DNA of 64,000 bases from positions 81,536 through 145,535 of the forward strand of contig JABABD010000020.1 of the NCBI GenBank assembly GCA_014238425.1, written 5' to 3'. Below the pieces are notes generated by a model, which was not told the origin of the DNA, searched no databases, and saw nothing but the letters and a program-made list of their open reading frames with translations. This DNA comes from Flavobacteriaceae bacterium (lineage in GTDB: Bacteria > Bacteroidota > Bacteroidia > Flavobacteriales > Flavobacteriaceae). Position numbers and translations under genes: made by a program. Of this stretch, positions 50,995-61,036 are shown one piece after another (within the stretch, counting starts at the first letter, position 1; each line of letters begins with the position of its first letter).

Positions 50995-53340
50995 ATGATA
51001 AAAAGATCATTAGCCCTATTCTTCACCCTATTTATATTCCAGATAGGTTCTGCTCAGGATTTTTCGACTTTATGGGAAGGGCATTTCTCTTATTTAAATA
51101 TCAAAGATATTGTTCAGGGTAATGATAAAATATACGCTGCTGCAGAAAATGCTGTTTTCACTTACGACCTAAGCACAAATGAAATTTCAGAAATCTCTAC
51201 AATAAATGGTCTATCTGGAGATGCCATATCTACTATTCATTACAGTGAAAACTCTGGCTTATTAGTAGTTGGTTACGAAACTGGTTTAATTAATATAGTA
51301 TTTGATTCTGATGAAGATGTATTAACCGTCGTTGACATAGTCGATAAAGAAACGATTCCTCCGAATAACAAAAGAATAAATCATTTCAATGAACATGATG
51401 GTCTTGTTTATATTTCCACAGATTTTGGCATTTCAGTATACGATCTTGCAAGACTAGAGTTTGGAGACACTTATTTTATTGGTGATTTAGGTACTCAAAA
51501 AATCATTAATCAAACTACCGTGTTAGGAGATAACATTTATTCTGCTTCATCTACTGGTATTCAAAAAGCTGAGATAAGTAACCCTAACCTAATTGACTAT
51601 AACCAATGGCAAACTATTAACGCTTCCAGTTGGCCAGCCATTGAGTCTGTTGGAGATAAATTATACGCACTTCGCTCAAATAGGCAGTTTTATGAGATAG
51701 TCAATGATGTCTTTACAAATGTGTTTACCTATGCCTCACTTCCTGTTGATGTAAAATCAAACCAAGATGTACTTGTTGTAAGTTTAGCCACAGACGTATT
51801 TGCTTATAATAGTGATTTTACTCTAATAGATTCAGCCTCAATAAACTCCAATTTCAACACGTCTTTTACTTGTGGTATTACTGCTTTAAACAATACCATT
51901 TATATTGGTACTATAAACAATGGTGTACTATCGCCAAATACTGAAAACGAATTGGGTTTTGATGAAATTCATCCTGATGGCCCTTTATTAAACAACGTTT
52001 TTTCACTCAAAGCATATCCTGATAATTTATGGGTCACTTATGGTGATTATAACTTATTTTTTAACGCTTACCCGCTAAGAAGTCGAGGGCTAAGTCACTT
52101 GATTGAAGATGCATGGGATAATATCCCCTTCGACAGTGTTTTTGGAGCTCGAAATCTAAATATTATTATGCCAAATCCGAATAATCAAAATCAGGTATTT
52201 GTGAGCTCCTTTTTTAGTGGTCTTTTAGAATTTAACGACAATGATCCTACATTCCTATTTAATGAAACCAATAGCGGATTAGAATCCTTAATTCTTCCAG
52301 GTGACCCAAACTATGTAGACATTAGGGTTTCTGGATTAGCCTTCGATGATAATGGCTTGTTGTGGAGTACCACATCTTTAGTTGACAAAGCATTAAAGTC
52401 TTATAATCCATCTTCTAATCAATGGCAGCAATATAGTTTTAGCGACCTTATCGCTGACCCCACAGATAATTTAGGTTTCGAAGAATTATTAATTGACGAC
52501 TTTGGCACTAAATGGCTAGGAAGCTATGAAGTAGGTGTAGTCGCCTTTAATGAGAATGGAAATCAAATTCGGAATTTAACTGATGAGCCAGGAGAAGGAG
52601 ATTTACCTTGGCCATATGTAACATCACTTGCTATTGATAACAGCAATCAACTTTGGATTGGAACTTTTAAAGGGCTACGAGTATTTAATAACATCAATGG
52701 CATCTTTACAGATGAAGATATAGATGCTAGTCCTATTATAATTCTAGAAGACGGTGTTGCTAAAGAATTGCTTTTCCAGCAATATGTTTCAGATATCGAG
52801 GTTGATGGTGGTAATAATAAATGGCTTGCAACCATTGGTTCAGGACTATTTTTAGTGTCGCCAGATGGTCGTGAAACCATTTATCATTTCAATAAAAATA
52901 ATTCTCCCTTGCCTTCCAATAACATAAGTGACGTCTCAATCGATCAAAGCAATGGGAAAGTATATATTGGTACTGAAAAAGGACTAGTTTCTTTCAATTC
53001 TGGAGGCTCATCACCAAAAGATGAGCTTGTCAATGCTTTTATATACCCAAACCCTGTAAGACCTACATTTAACATCACCGAAGAGAAAGTTAAAATTAGA
53101 GATATTAGTGATAATGTGAATATAAAAATTACAGATATCGAAGGCAATTTAGTCGCAGAAGCCCAATCAAGAACCAACTCAAGATTTCGCGGGTATAATC
53201 TCGAAGTAGATGGTGGTACAGCGTATTGGAATGGAAAGAACTTAGCAAATAATGTGGTCTCTTCTGGCGTGTACCTAGTTATGCTCTCTGATTTAGATAC
53301 TTTCGAAACGAAAGTTCTCAAATTAATGGTGGTAAGATAA
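50995..53340 (+). CDS. porZ: PorZ-like type IX secretion protein with propeller domains and CTD
   Basis: The 781-residue protein has a signal peptide (ending GSAQD), two beta-propeller-like halves with two-component-regulator-propeller repeats (for example NGLSGDAISTIHYSENSGLL, NNISDVSIDQSNGKVYIGTE), and a C-terminal T9SS-type domain of about 90 residues beginning AFIYPNPVRP and ending in KVLKLMVVR. This order matches PorZ of the type IX secretion system, which delivers anionic LPS to the sortase. The stop overlaps the recO start by one base, as I recall for this pair in other flavobacteria. Confidence 0.82.
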   Translation: MIKRSLALFFTLFIFQIGSAQDFSTLWEGHFSYLNIKDIVQGNDKIYAAAENAVFTYDLSTNEISEISTINGLSGDAISTIHYSENSGLLVVGYETGLINIVFDSDEDVLTVVDIVDKETIPPNNKRINHFNEHDGLVYISTDFGISVYDLARLEFGDTYFIGDLGTQKIINQTTVLGDNIYSASSTGIQKAEISNPNLIDYNQWQTINASSWPAIESVGDKLYALRSNRQFYEIVNDVFTNVFTYASLPVDVKSNQDVLVVSLATDVFAYNSDFTLIDSASINSNFNTSFTCGITALNNTIYIGTINNGVLSPNTENELGFDEIHPDGPLLNNVFSLKAYPDNLWVTYGDYNLFFNAYPLRSRGLSHLIEDAWDNIPFDSVFGARNLNIIMPNPNNQNQVFVSSFFSGLLEFNDNDPTFLFNETNSGLESLILPGDPNYVDIRVSGLAFDDNGLLWSTTSLVDKALKSYNPSSNQWQQYSFSDLIADPTDNLGFEELLIDDFGTKWLGSYEVGVVAFNENGNQIRNLTDEPGEGDLPWPYVTSLAIDNSNQLWIGTFKGLRVFNNINGIFTDEDIDASPIIILEDGVAKELLFQQYVSDIEVDGGNNKWLATIGSGLFLVSPDGRETIYHFNKNNSPLPSNNISDVSIDQSNGKVYIGTEKGLVSFNSGGSSPKDELVNAFIYPNPVRPTFNITEEKVKIRDISDNVNIKITDIEGNLVAEAQSRTNSRFRGYNLEVDGGTAYWNGKNLANNVVSSGVYLVMLSDLDTFETKVLKLMVVR

Positions 53341-54059
53341 TGTTAGTTAATACTAATGCCATCGTCCTTTCAAAAATTAAATATGGGGATAGTGATATTA
53401 TTCTTTCGTGTTACACAGAGTCTCTTGGCATCCAAAGTTATCTTTTAAGAGGTGTATTAAAACAGAGAAAAGGGAAGTTCAAACCAGCCTACCTTCAGCC
53501 TTTAACCCAAGTACAACTTAGTGTATCCCACAAAGCTAATCGGTCTTTACAAAGCTTAAAAGAATTAAAACCGATATCACATTATAAGTCGCTTCATACA
53601 AATATTCTTAAAGGAGCCATTGTAATTTTCTTAAGCGAAGTACTTGTTCAGTTATTGAAAGAAGAGGAAGAAAACATCTCGTTATACACCTTTTTATCGG
53701 CATCCTTAGAGTGGTTAGATGAGCAAGACACCTCTCCAAATTTTCATTTATTATTTTTGTTGAATATCACAAAGTATTTAGGTTTTTACCCTGACACATC
53801 CGATATTCACTTAGATTATTTTAATCTCAACGCAGGTAAATTTGAAACATCAAAGCATAGCCTATATGGTGTTTCAGAATATAATTTAACACTTCTTAAA
53901 CAGTTATTGGGCATAAAATTTGATACTCTTAACCAAGTGAAAATGAATTCAAAACAACGACAAGAAATTTTGAATATGATTTTACTGTATTTTGAGTTAC
54001 ATTTGGGCGGTTTTAAAAAACCCAAATCACTACAAGTATTTAATCAAGTTTTTAGTTAG
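53340..54059 (+). CDS. recO: DNA repair protein RecO
   Basis: The 239-residue protein starts with the OB-fold MLVNTNAIVLSKIKYGDSDI and YTESLGIQSYLLRGV, followed by an all-helical part lacking the zinc cysteines, as in other Bacteroidota RecO proteins. It helps load RecA onto SSB-coated DNA in gap repair. TAATG overlap with porZ indicates translational coupling, although the functions are unrelated. Confidence 0.88.
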   Translation: MLVNTNAIVLSKIKYGDSDIILSCYTESLGIQSYLLRGVLKQRKGKFKPAYLQPLTQVQLSVSHKANRSLQSLKELKPISHYKSLHTNILKGAIVIFLSEVLVQLLKEEEENISLYTFLSASLEWLDEQDTSPNFHLLFLLNITKYLGFYPDTSDIHLDYFNLNAGKFETSKHSLYGVSEYNLTLLKQLLGIKFDTLNQVKMNSKQRQEILNMILLYFELHLGGFKKPKSLQVFNQVFS

Positions 54060-54068
54060 CAAGTTAAA

Positions 54069-56483
54069 ATGAAAGGTCTCTTTATGTGTTTGTTTTTATT
54101 GCTGTCGTCTATAGGTGTATTCGCCCAAGAGATTACTGTATATGATCTTGCCACAAAAGAACCTGTAAGTGGCGTGGCTATATATAATGCATCAAAAACT
54201 AAAAGTGTTGTTTCTAATATTAATGGAAAAGCAGATATCACAAAATTTAAAAAAAACGAGACGTTAATCTTCCAGCACTTATCCTTAATTACCATTAAAA
54301 TAATTAAGTCAAGAATTATTAGGAATGGTTATGTCGTTTATCTATCAGGTAATGCTCAGGCCCTAGAGCAAGTAGTTATTTCAGCTTCAAAATTTGAACA
54401 AAAGCAGAAAGATGTTCCTCAAAAAATAATTAGCCTAAAATCTTCTGATATACAGTTTTCAAATCCACAAACTAGTGCAGATCTATTGCAAAATAGCGGG
54501 CAAGTTTTTGTTCAAAAAAGTCAGTTAGGTGGTGGTAGTCCAATTATACGTGGTTTTTCTACCAATAGACTTTTACTTTCTGTGGATGGCGTTAGAATGA
54601 ACAACGCCATATTTAGAGGCGGTAACTTACAGAATGTCATTTCTATAGACCCTTTTTCTATACAAAACACCGAAGTGGTGCTAGGTGCTGGGTCCGTAAT
54701 ATATGGCAGTGATGCTATTGGGGGCGTCATGAATTTTTATACTCGAAAACCCATACTCTCTTATAAAGATAGTATTGATTTTAGGGTCAATGCAATTGCT
54801 CGCTTTGCATCCGCCAGTAATGAAACTACTGGTCATATAGATTTTAATATTGGCAAAGCAAAGTGGGGCTTTTTGACAAGTGTTAGTTACACCAATTTTG
54901 ACGATTTGAAAATGGGAAAATACGGTCCTAACGACTACTTGAGATCAGAATATGTAGAAACTGTAAATGGAGAGGATGTCATTGTGCAAAATGCTAATCC
55001 ATTAGTCCAAAGATTCACAGGTTATAATCAAATCAATCTTTTAGAAAAAATACGTTACGAACCAAATGAGAACTTGAATTTTAATCTAGGTCTTCATTAT
55101 TCTGCAACGTCTGATTATCCGAGATATGATCGTCTTATTCGTTACAGAGATGATGTATTGCGTTCTGCTGAATGGAATTACGGACCTCAAAAATGGTTTT
55201 TAGGAAATCTACAGATTAATCATAAAGCCAAAAAAGGTTTCTATGACAATGCCCTGTTTACCTTAGCATATCAAAATTTTCAAGAAAGCAGAATAGATAG
55301 AGATTTTCAATCCTCAGCAAGAAACATTAGAGAAGAGAGTGTAGATGCTATATCTCTAAATCTTGATTTTGAAAAGCGAATAAGTAGTATCAATGAGCTT
55401 TTTTACGGTGTGGAATATATTTACAACACAGTAGGTTCAACAGGTCTCGAAGAAAATATTAATGATGGAAGTAAAACAGCTACCGTAACTAGATACCCTG
55501 ATGGTTCTAGTTGGCAATCTGCTGCTGCTTACTTAAGCTATAAATATAATCCAACTGAAGCCTTTACCTTTCAGACAGGAATACGTTATAACCATATTAT
55601 CGTAAACGCTGATTTCACTAAAAACAATGTCTTTTTGAATCTTCCTTTTGACGATGCAAACCTCGATACAGGTGCTCTTACTGGTACCGCAGGAATCAAT
55701 TGGAATTTAAACAAAATCATTGCATGGAAGCTTAATTTTTCAACAGCCTTTAGAGCTCCAAATATCGATGATATAGGGAAAGTTTTTGATTCTGAACCAG
55801 GTTCTGTAGTGGTACCTAACCCTAATCTTAAATCAGAAAAGGCATATAGCGGAGAACTAGGGCTCTTGTTGAATTTTGATGACATCATCTCTTTGGATCT
55901 ATCAACATATTATACCTATCTAGACAACGCATTAGTACGAAGAGATTTTTCGTTAAATGGTTTGACCGAAGTTATTTATGATGGCGAATTAAGTACCGTT
56001 CAAGCCATACAAAATGCATCTAAGGCTAGGATTTATGGGTTTGAAGCCGGATTGAAAGTGAATTTCAACGAAGATTTAAGTCTGATTTCGCAATACAACG
56101 TTATTGGTGGAACCGAGCAAGAAGTTGGAGGCGACACTTCTCCAGTACGACATGTTGTTCCAAATTTTGGAAATACACACTTAGTATGGAAGCGTGCTAG
56201 TTTTAAATTAGATCTTTTTACAGATTATAGTGGTAAATTTTCTTTTGAGAACTTGTCAGTGTCAGAAAGAGATAAGCCCTATTTATATGCTTTAGATGCC
56301 AATGGCAACCCTTATGCGCCCTCTTGGTACACGCTTAACCTAAGGACACAGTTTAACCTTATTGATACTTTATCTATAACAACAACCTTGGAGAACATAA
56401 CAGATCAGAGGTATCGCACCTACTCTTCTGGGATTGCTGCAGCTGGAAGAAACTTAATTGTGTCATTAAAGTATAGCTTATAA
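54069..56483 (+). CDS. TonB-dependent receptor
   Basis: The 804-residue outer-membrane protein has a signal peptide (ending GVFAQE), a carboxypeptidase-regulatory-like N-terminal domain (EITVYDLATKEPVSGVAIYN, about 20-100), a plug with SGQVFVQKSQLGGGSPIIRG, RLLLSVDGVRMNNAIFRGGN and GAGSVIYGSDAIGGVMNF, and a 22-strand-type barrel to the C-terminal LIVSLKYSL. The ligand (iron chelate, vitamin or glycan) cannot be told. It starts 9 bases after recO, yet no SusD partner follows, so it is not a SusCD pair. Confidence 0.9.
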   Translation: MKGLFMCLFLLLSSIGVFAQEITVYDLATKEPVSGVAIYNASKTKSVVSNINGKADITKFKKNETLIFQHLSLITIKIIKSRIIRNGYVVYLSGNAQALEQVVISASKFEQKQKDVPQKIISLKSSDIQFSNPQTSADLLQNSGQVFVQKSQLGGGSPIIRGFSTNRLLLSVDGVRMNNAIFRGGNLQNVISIDPFSIQNTEVVLGAGSVIYGSDAIGGVMNFYTRKPILSYKDSIDFRVNAIARFASASNETTGHIDFNIGKAKWGFLTSVSYTNFDDLKMGKYGPNDYLRSEYVETVNGEDVIVQNANPLVQRFTGYNQINLLEKIRYEPNENLNFNLGLHYSATSDYPRYDRLIRYRDDVLRSAEWNYGPQKWFLGNLQINHKAKKGFYDNALFTLAYQNFQESRIDRDFQSSARNIREESVDAISLNLDFEKRISSINELFYGVEYIYNTVGSTGLEENINDGSKTATVTRYPDGSSWQSAAAYLSYKYNPTEAFTFQTGIRYNHIIVNADFTKNNVFLNLPFDDANLDTGALTGTAGINWNLNKIIAWKLNFSTAFRAPNIDDIGKVFDSEPGSVVVPNPNLKSEKAYSGELGLLLNFDDIISLDLSTYYTYLDNALVRRDFSLNGLTEVIYDGELSTVQAIQNASKARIYGFEAGLKVNFNEDLSLISQYNVIGGTEQEVGGDTSPVRHVVPNFGNTHLVWKRASFKLDLFTDYSGKFSFENLSVSERDKPYLYALDANGNPYAPSWYTLNLRTQFNLIDTLSITTTLENITDQRYRTYSSGIAAAGRNLIVSLKYSL

Positions 56484-56495
56484 TAGGATTCTAAG

Positions 56496-56993
56496 TCATC
56501 TCAACGGAAACCCTTTTGCAGCCCACCAAGGGTGCATTTCTATGACTAATCTTCCCGCTTTTACCATAGGATCAGAATTCGCCAAGCTATCTGCTAGTTT
56601 TAGGGTAGGTGTATTGTATATGGTGATACCACTTATATCGCTATCGTCGTCAAAAGGTCCAGAGATGTCGGCATAGCCTAATTCATACATCTTGCCTAAA
56701 TGCGCTAGATGTTGTTTTTGCAAACTGCTAGTCTCTTCTTCAGATTGAGACCGGTTAGGTCCTTTCTTTAAGAACGCTATGTAATATTGCTGCATAAGAA
56801 TTGTATTTCCTGTTTTTTCATCGATATAATCAAAAATTTGAAAGCCATCTGCTAACAACTTTTCTTTAATCTGATCAACACTTTTTTTAAGCTCTGTTTT
56901 AACAACATCTTTGGGTTCCTTCTTTTGATTTTCACACGAAATGAACATCAAAATTACACAGAGTATAATTCCTGTTTTCTTTATTGTTTCCAT
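56496..56993 (-). CDS. YciI-like domain lipoprotein
   Basis: The 165-residue protein has a lipoprotein signal (lipobox LMFISC) and, after a 45-residue linker, a YCII-related domain (QQYYIAFLKKGPNRS, LQKQHLAHLGKMYELGYADISGP and the ending LVIEMHPWW). YciI-type domains are small ferredoxin-like folds, some of which bind or act on small molecules. Export of such a domain is uncommon in my experience. It overlaps the upstream CYTH gene by 13 bases. Confidence 0.72.
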   Translation of the reverse strand: METIKKTGIILCVILMFISCENQKKEPKDVVKTELKKSVDQIKEKLLADGFQIFDYIDEKTGNTILMQQYYIAFLKKGPNRSQSEEETSSLQKQHLAHLGKMYELGYADISGPFDDDSDISGITIYNTPTLKLADSLANSDPMVKAGRLVIEMHPWWAAKGFPLR

Positions 56994-57454
56994 AACTTAT
57001 AAGGTTTTTTGCTTATTTGTGAGTTATAATATTTGATTTGTCCTGTAACTTCTTCTCCAAGCCACTTAGGTTTTTCAAATGATTCACTTGCATGAATGAG
57101 TTCAACTTCCGCAATGACCAAGCCCTCATTATCACCATAAAATTCATCAATTTCGAACACATGTTTCCCACTCTTCACCTCATACCGTGTCTTAACGATA
57201 AGCCCTTCCTCGCATAACGTTAAAAGTGCCTCGCTTTCAGGTTTGCTTATTTCTTTTTCCCATTCAAACCGTGATGTGCCATCAGGGGAGGATTCTCCTT
57301 TCACTGTAATGTATCCCTTCTCGCCTTTTAATCGCACTCTTACTGTTCGCTCTTTATCGCTATTTAAAAAACCTTGAGATATCTCAATTTTTTTAAATGA
57401 TTCTTTTCTATAATCACTAGAAAGGACAAGAAATTTACGTTCTATTTCTATCAT
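56981..57454 (-). CDS. CYTH domain protein (inorganic triphosphatase-like)
   Basis: The ATG at 57454 begins MIEIERKFLVLSSDYR, the EIERKF signature, and forms the usual ATGA overlap with the VOC gene; the frame is open 15 bases further. The 157-residue protein carries the tunnel residues RTVRVRLKGEKGYITVKGE, FEWEKEI and VFEIDEFYGDNEGLVIAEVEL. CYTH proteins are triphosphate hydrolases or adenylyl cyclases; inorganic triphosphatase or thiamine triphosphatase activity is the likely reading. Confidence 0.88.
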   Translation of the reverse strand: MIEIERKFLVLSSDYRKESFKKIEISQGFLNSDKERTVRVRLKGEKGYITVKGESSPDGTSRFEWEKEISKPESEALLTLCEEGLIVKTRYEVKSGKHVFEIDEFYGDNEGLVIAEVELIHASESFEKPKWLGEEVTGQIKYYNSQISKKPYKLWKQ

Positions 57455-57840
57455 GCTTCTACTCTCCATGGTGGGTTTTTACGATGATTTCCTGCATGAT
57501 ATATTATTAGTTTATTACCATCAGGATCTACAAGACGTGCTTCGCGCCAAAGCCATTTTCTGTCTTCAGGCATTTCCTGGAAAGCAATCCCTTTTTTTAC
57601 CAATTTATTTACGTAATCATCTAGGTTATCTTCCTCAAAATACACAATAACGCCATCCCCATCTTTAACTGAATCAACTAAATGAATTGAAAATGTGGAA
57701 TCTCCATTTGAGCATTCAAATCGAGCATAATGCGGTAATGCTTCTACTATCAGTATAAGTCCTAAGGTTTTGTAAAAATCAATTGCCTTTTTGACATCTT
57801 TTGATGGAACTGTTACTTGATTTAGATTCATTAGTAGCAT
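57451..57840 (-). CDS. VOC family protein (glyoxalase/bleomycin-resistance fold)
   Basis: The 129-residue protein has the paired beta-alpha-beta pattern of a VOC domain (LNQVTVPSKDVKKAIDFYKT and GNKLIIYHAGNHRKNPPW). The metal residues are not obvious in every expected place, so the activity is unassigned. An internal ATG at 57831 is equally plausible as a start. It ends at the CYTH start and opens a three-gene unit. Confidence 0.8.
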   Translation of the reverse strand: MLLMNLNQVTVPSKDVKKAIDFYKTLGLILIVEALPHYARFECSNGDSTFSIHLVDSVKDGDGVIVYFEEDNLDDYVNKLVKKGIAFQEMPEDRKWLWREARLVDPDGNKLIIYHAGNHRKNPPWRVEA

Positions 57841-57870
57841 ATTTTGATAAAGATATTATAAATTTATGGT

Positions 57871-58983
57871 ATGCCAGACATGCTTCCAAATAGAAAGATT
57901 ATACATGTTGATATGGATGCATTTTATGCCTCTGTTGAACAGATGGATAATCCAGAGCTACGAGGAAAACCTTTGGCTGTTGGCGGAAGTGGAAAACGAG
58001 GCGTGGTTAGTGCCGCTAGCTATGAGGCTCGTAAATTTGGTGTAAGAAGTGCTATGAGTGGCGCTTTGGCAAAATTAAATTGTCCTCAACTAATTTTTAC
58101 AAGACCGAGGTTTGAACGTTATAGCGAAATTTCTAAACAAATTCGGAAAATATTTTTCGATTATACAGAGTTGGTAGAGCCTTTATCGATGGATGAAGCT
58201 TATTTAGATGTTACTGAGAACAAAAAGGGAAATCCTAGCGCTTCACTCATTGCTCAAGAAATAAGACAACGCATTTTTGATGAGGTTGGATTAACGGCAT
58301 CTGCTGGTATTAGCATTAATAAGTTTGTAGCAAAAATTGCAAGTGATTACAATAAACCAAATGGGCAAAAAACAGTTGGCCCTGAAGAAGTACTTGAATT
58401 TTTAGAACAGCTTGATGTTCGCAAATTTTTTGGTATAGGGAAGGTTACAGCTGAAAAAATGTACCAATTAGGAATCTTTATAGGGAAGGATTTAAAGGAA
58501 AGAGATATTGATTTCTTAGGAGACAAATTTGGCAAGTCAGGAAGGTACTATTATTATGCTGTTAGAGGTATTCACAATAGCGAAGTGAAACCGCATAGGA
58601 TTAGAAAATCCTTAGCAGCAGAACGTACTTTCAATGAAAATTTATCTTCAGAAATTTTCATGCTTGAAAAGCTTAACAATATTGCCATTGAAGTAGAAAA
58701 GCGCCTTAAAAAAAGTAATGTTGCTGGGAAGACAGTCACTCTCAAGATAAAATATAGTGATTTTTCACTTCAAACACGTAGCAAAACATTACCCTATTTT
58801 GTATCTGATCAATCTATTATTCTTGAAACCGCCAAATCTCTTTTGTTTCAAGAAAAAATGAAAAACTCTGTCAGATTGTTAGGCATCTCTTTATCTAATC
58901 TTAATACAGAAAAACCATCAAATAAAACTGCTTTGGCTGAAGGTAAAAAAAGTGTTAGTGTACAGCTGAAATTTGATTTCTAG
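57871..58983 (+). CDS. dinB: DNA polymerase IV (Y family)
   Basis: The 370-residue protein has the Y-family palm motifs IIHVDMDAFYASVEQ (Asp14) and LSMDEAYLD (Asp108, Glu109), the fingers YEARKFGVRSAMSG, the thumb/HhH part (ASAGISINKFVAKIASD, FFGIGKVTAEKM) and a little-finger domain. It performs translesion synthesis; it is probably damage-inducible, though I see no operator. The start follows the divergent VOC gene by 30 bases. The C-terminal KKSVSVQLKFDF resembles a clamp-binding tail. Confidence 0.95.
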   Translation: MPDMLPNRKIIHVDMDAFYASVEQMDNPELRGKPLAVGGSGKRGVVSAASYEARKFGVRSAMSGALAKLNCPQLIFTRPRFERYSEISKQIRKIFFDYTELVEPLSMDEAYLDVTENKKGNPSASLIAQEIRQRIFDEVGLTASAGISINKFVAKIASDYNKPNGQKTVGPEEVLEFLEQLDVRKFFGIGKVTAEKMYQLGIFIGKDLKERDIDFLGDKFGKSGRYYYYAVRGIHNSEVKPHRIRKSLAAERTFNENLSSEIFMLEKLNNIAIEVEKRLKKSNVAGKTVTLKIKYSDFSLQTRSKTLPYFVSDQSIILETAKSLLFQEKMKNSVRLLGISLSNLNTEKPSNKTALAEGKKSVSVQLKFDF

Positions 58984-58988
58984 ATACT

Positions 58989-60422
58989 TCAGCTAGTAAT
59001 TTCGGTAATTCTCAATGTATTGACCATTCCTTTATCTTGTATTGGCATAGCTGCCAAGCTAACAAGCATATCTCCCACATTTAAGAATCCTTTTTTACAA
59101 GCAATGCGATTAACATCCTCTATCGTTTCGTCAGTACTAACAAATTTATCATAGAAAAATGCTTTTACGCCCCACAGCAAACTTAATTGTGTTAATATAC
59201 GCCTATTAGATGTGAATACTAAAATATGACATTCGGGGCGCCAAGCTGAGATTTGAAATGCAGTATAACCACTATTGGTTAACGTAGAAATTGCTTGAGC
59301 ATTAATTTCGTTAGCCATATGTGCTGCATGATAGCAAATTGATTTTGTTATATAGCGTTTAGTACGAATATGAGGTGGTGATTGAGGCACCATAATTAAT
59401 GGTGAGTTCTCAACACTCTTCAATATACTAGACATCTTTTCGATGACTTGTACTGGGTAACTTCCTACAGAAGTTTCCCCTGAAAGCATCACTGCATCAG
59501 CACCATCCATCACTGAATTAGCAACATCATTGACCTCTGCTCTTGTTGGCGTTAGACTAGAAATCATAGTCTCCATCATTTGCGTAGCAATAATGACAGG
59601 TATACGTGCTTGTTTTGCTCTTAAAACTAATTGTTTTTGAATCAACGGTACTTCTTGAGCTGGAATTTCTACGCCTAAATCCCCTCTAGCTACCATAAGC
59701 CCATCGCAGTATGCGACAATCTTATCAATATTTTCGACAGCTTCCGGCTTCTCGATCTTAGCTATGATCGGGATCTTATGCTTACTGTGTGTTTTAATAA
59801 GTTCTTCAAGACGCATGAGGTCTTCTGCATGACGTACAAACGATAATGCCATCCAATCTACTTGCTGTTCAATAGCAAATATGGCATCCTTTATATCTTT
59901 TTCAGTTAATGCTGGAAGAGATATGTTTGTATTCGGTAAGTTCACACCCTTCTTTGAGCGCAATGGTCCACCTTGAATAACTTTTGCTTTAACCTCGGAT
60001 TTTTTATCAGTGTGGAGTACTTCAAACATGAGTTTTCCATCATCTAACAAAATACGCTCTCCTTTTTTTACATCTTTAGGAAAGTTATCGTAATTCATAT
60101 AGACACGCTTTTTTGTTCCTTTAAATTCTTCACCTGTAACAAATGTCAATTCATCACCTTCACTCACAACCACTTCTTCTTTCATAACCCCAACTCGAAG
60201 TTTAGGGCCTTGCAAATCAGCTAAAATCGCAATATTAGTGTCATTCTCTTTATTTAGTTCACGAATCATTTTAATGCGCTCTTTCACATCACTATAGCCA
60301 GCGTGAGAGAAATTAATTCTAAAAACATTGACGCCTGCTTCTATCATTGCTTTCAGCGTCTCTTTGTTATTCGTAGCTGGTCCTAGTGTAGCAACAATTT
60401 TCGTCTTCTTTTGTCTTGGCAT
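58989..60422 (-). CDS. pyk: Pyruvate kinase
   Basis: The 477-residue protein has the family start KTKIVATLGPATNNKETLKA, FRINFSHAGYSDV, the active-site ALSFVRHAEDLMRLEEL, IIAKIEKPEAVENIDKI and MVARGDLGVEIP, and the signature TRAEVNDVANSVMDGADAVM. It makes pyruvate and ATP from phosphoenolpyruvate. Its ATG overlaps the stop of the IPExxxVDY gene by one base. Confidence 0.97.
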   Translation of the reverse strand: MPRQKKTKIVATLGPATNNKETLKAMIEAGVNVFRINFSHAGYSDVKERIKMIRELNKENDTNIAILADLQGPKLRVGVMKEEVVVSEGDELTFVTGEEFKGTKKRVYMNYDNFPKDVKKGERILLDDGKLMFEVLHTDKKSEVKAKVIQGGPLRSKKGVNLPNTNISLPALTEKDIKDAIFAIEQQVDWMALSFVRHAEDLMRLEELIKTHSKHKIPIIAKIEKPEAVENIDKIVAYCDGLMVARGDLGVEIPAQEVPLIQKQLVLRAKQARIPVIIATQMMETMISSLTPTRAEVNDVANSVMDGADAVMLSGETSVGSYPVQVIEKMSSILKSVENSPLIMVPQSPPHIRTKRYITKSICYHAAHMANEINAQAISTLTNSGYTAFQISAWRPECHILVFTSNRRILTQLSLLWGVKAFFYDKFVSTDETIEDVNRIACKKGFLNVGDMLVSLAAMPIQDKGMVNTLRITEITS

Positions 60423-60907
60423 TAGTTAAATATTAGGTTGTTTCTTGATTTCAGTTGGGATATATCAATAACATAAGCTGTCACAATTTGTGATACATCT
60501 TGAATATGGTTAAGTATACTTCTCTCTCCAGAAAACAGTCCATCCGAACTTATTTTTAAAAAATAATCTACAGTCTTGTGTTCTGATATAAGATTGTATG
60601 TCTTCAATGTTTTTTCGTCATTGCCAAAAAGTGAGCCCATACTCCTTAAAGTCCCTGATTCTTTTCGACAAATATTAGTAATCAAATTCCATGTGGTTTG
60701 ATGATTTACATCCTCCCATTCAAAGATTGAATACGATGCAGATACATGGTCAAAATCTAAATCTTCTTCTTTCTTGCTAAGATTTATGGACAGACTCTTG
60801 TTCAAAAGATATGCAAGTCTATAATCTTCTAAAGAACAATGAATAGCTATTAAGGTATATGATACGTCTTCAAATACGTCTTCAAGAATCAGTTTATGCT
60901 TTGCCAT
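60422..60907 (-). CDS. IPExxxVDY family protein
   Basis: The start at 60907 (MAKHKLILEDVFEDVSYTLI) is preferred over an upstream ATG at 60940 because it fits the family's length (161 residues). The naming motif reads ISEHKTVDYFLKI here, with the IPE part degraded. The protein is small, cytosolic and of unknown function, but it is a consistent neighbour of pyk in Flavobacteriaceae. It precedes pyk with start/stop overlap. Confidence 0.85.
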   Translation of the reverse strand: MAKHKLILEDVFEDVSYTLIAIHCSLEDYRLAYLLNKSLSINLSKKEEDLDFDHVSASYSIFEWEDVNHQTTWNLITNICRKESGTLRSMGSLFGNDEKTLKTYNLISEHKTVDYFLKISSDGLFSGERSILNHIQDVSQIVTAYVIDISQLKSRNNLIFN

Positions 60908-61036
60908 ACCTCTCGAATTACTACGGTAAATATAGTGCATCCAGTGATAACTTAAGCATCATATATGTAAACTTAATGCCAATTAATAACGAAAACGTTT
61001 TAGTAGAAAACAAACAAAAAATGATTTGATTTACCG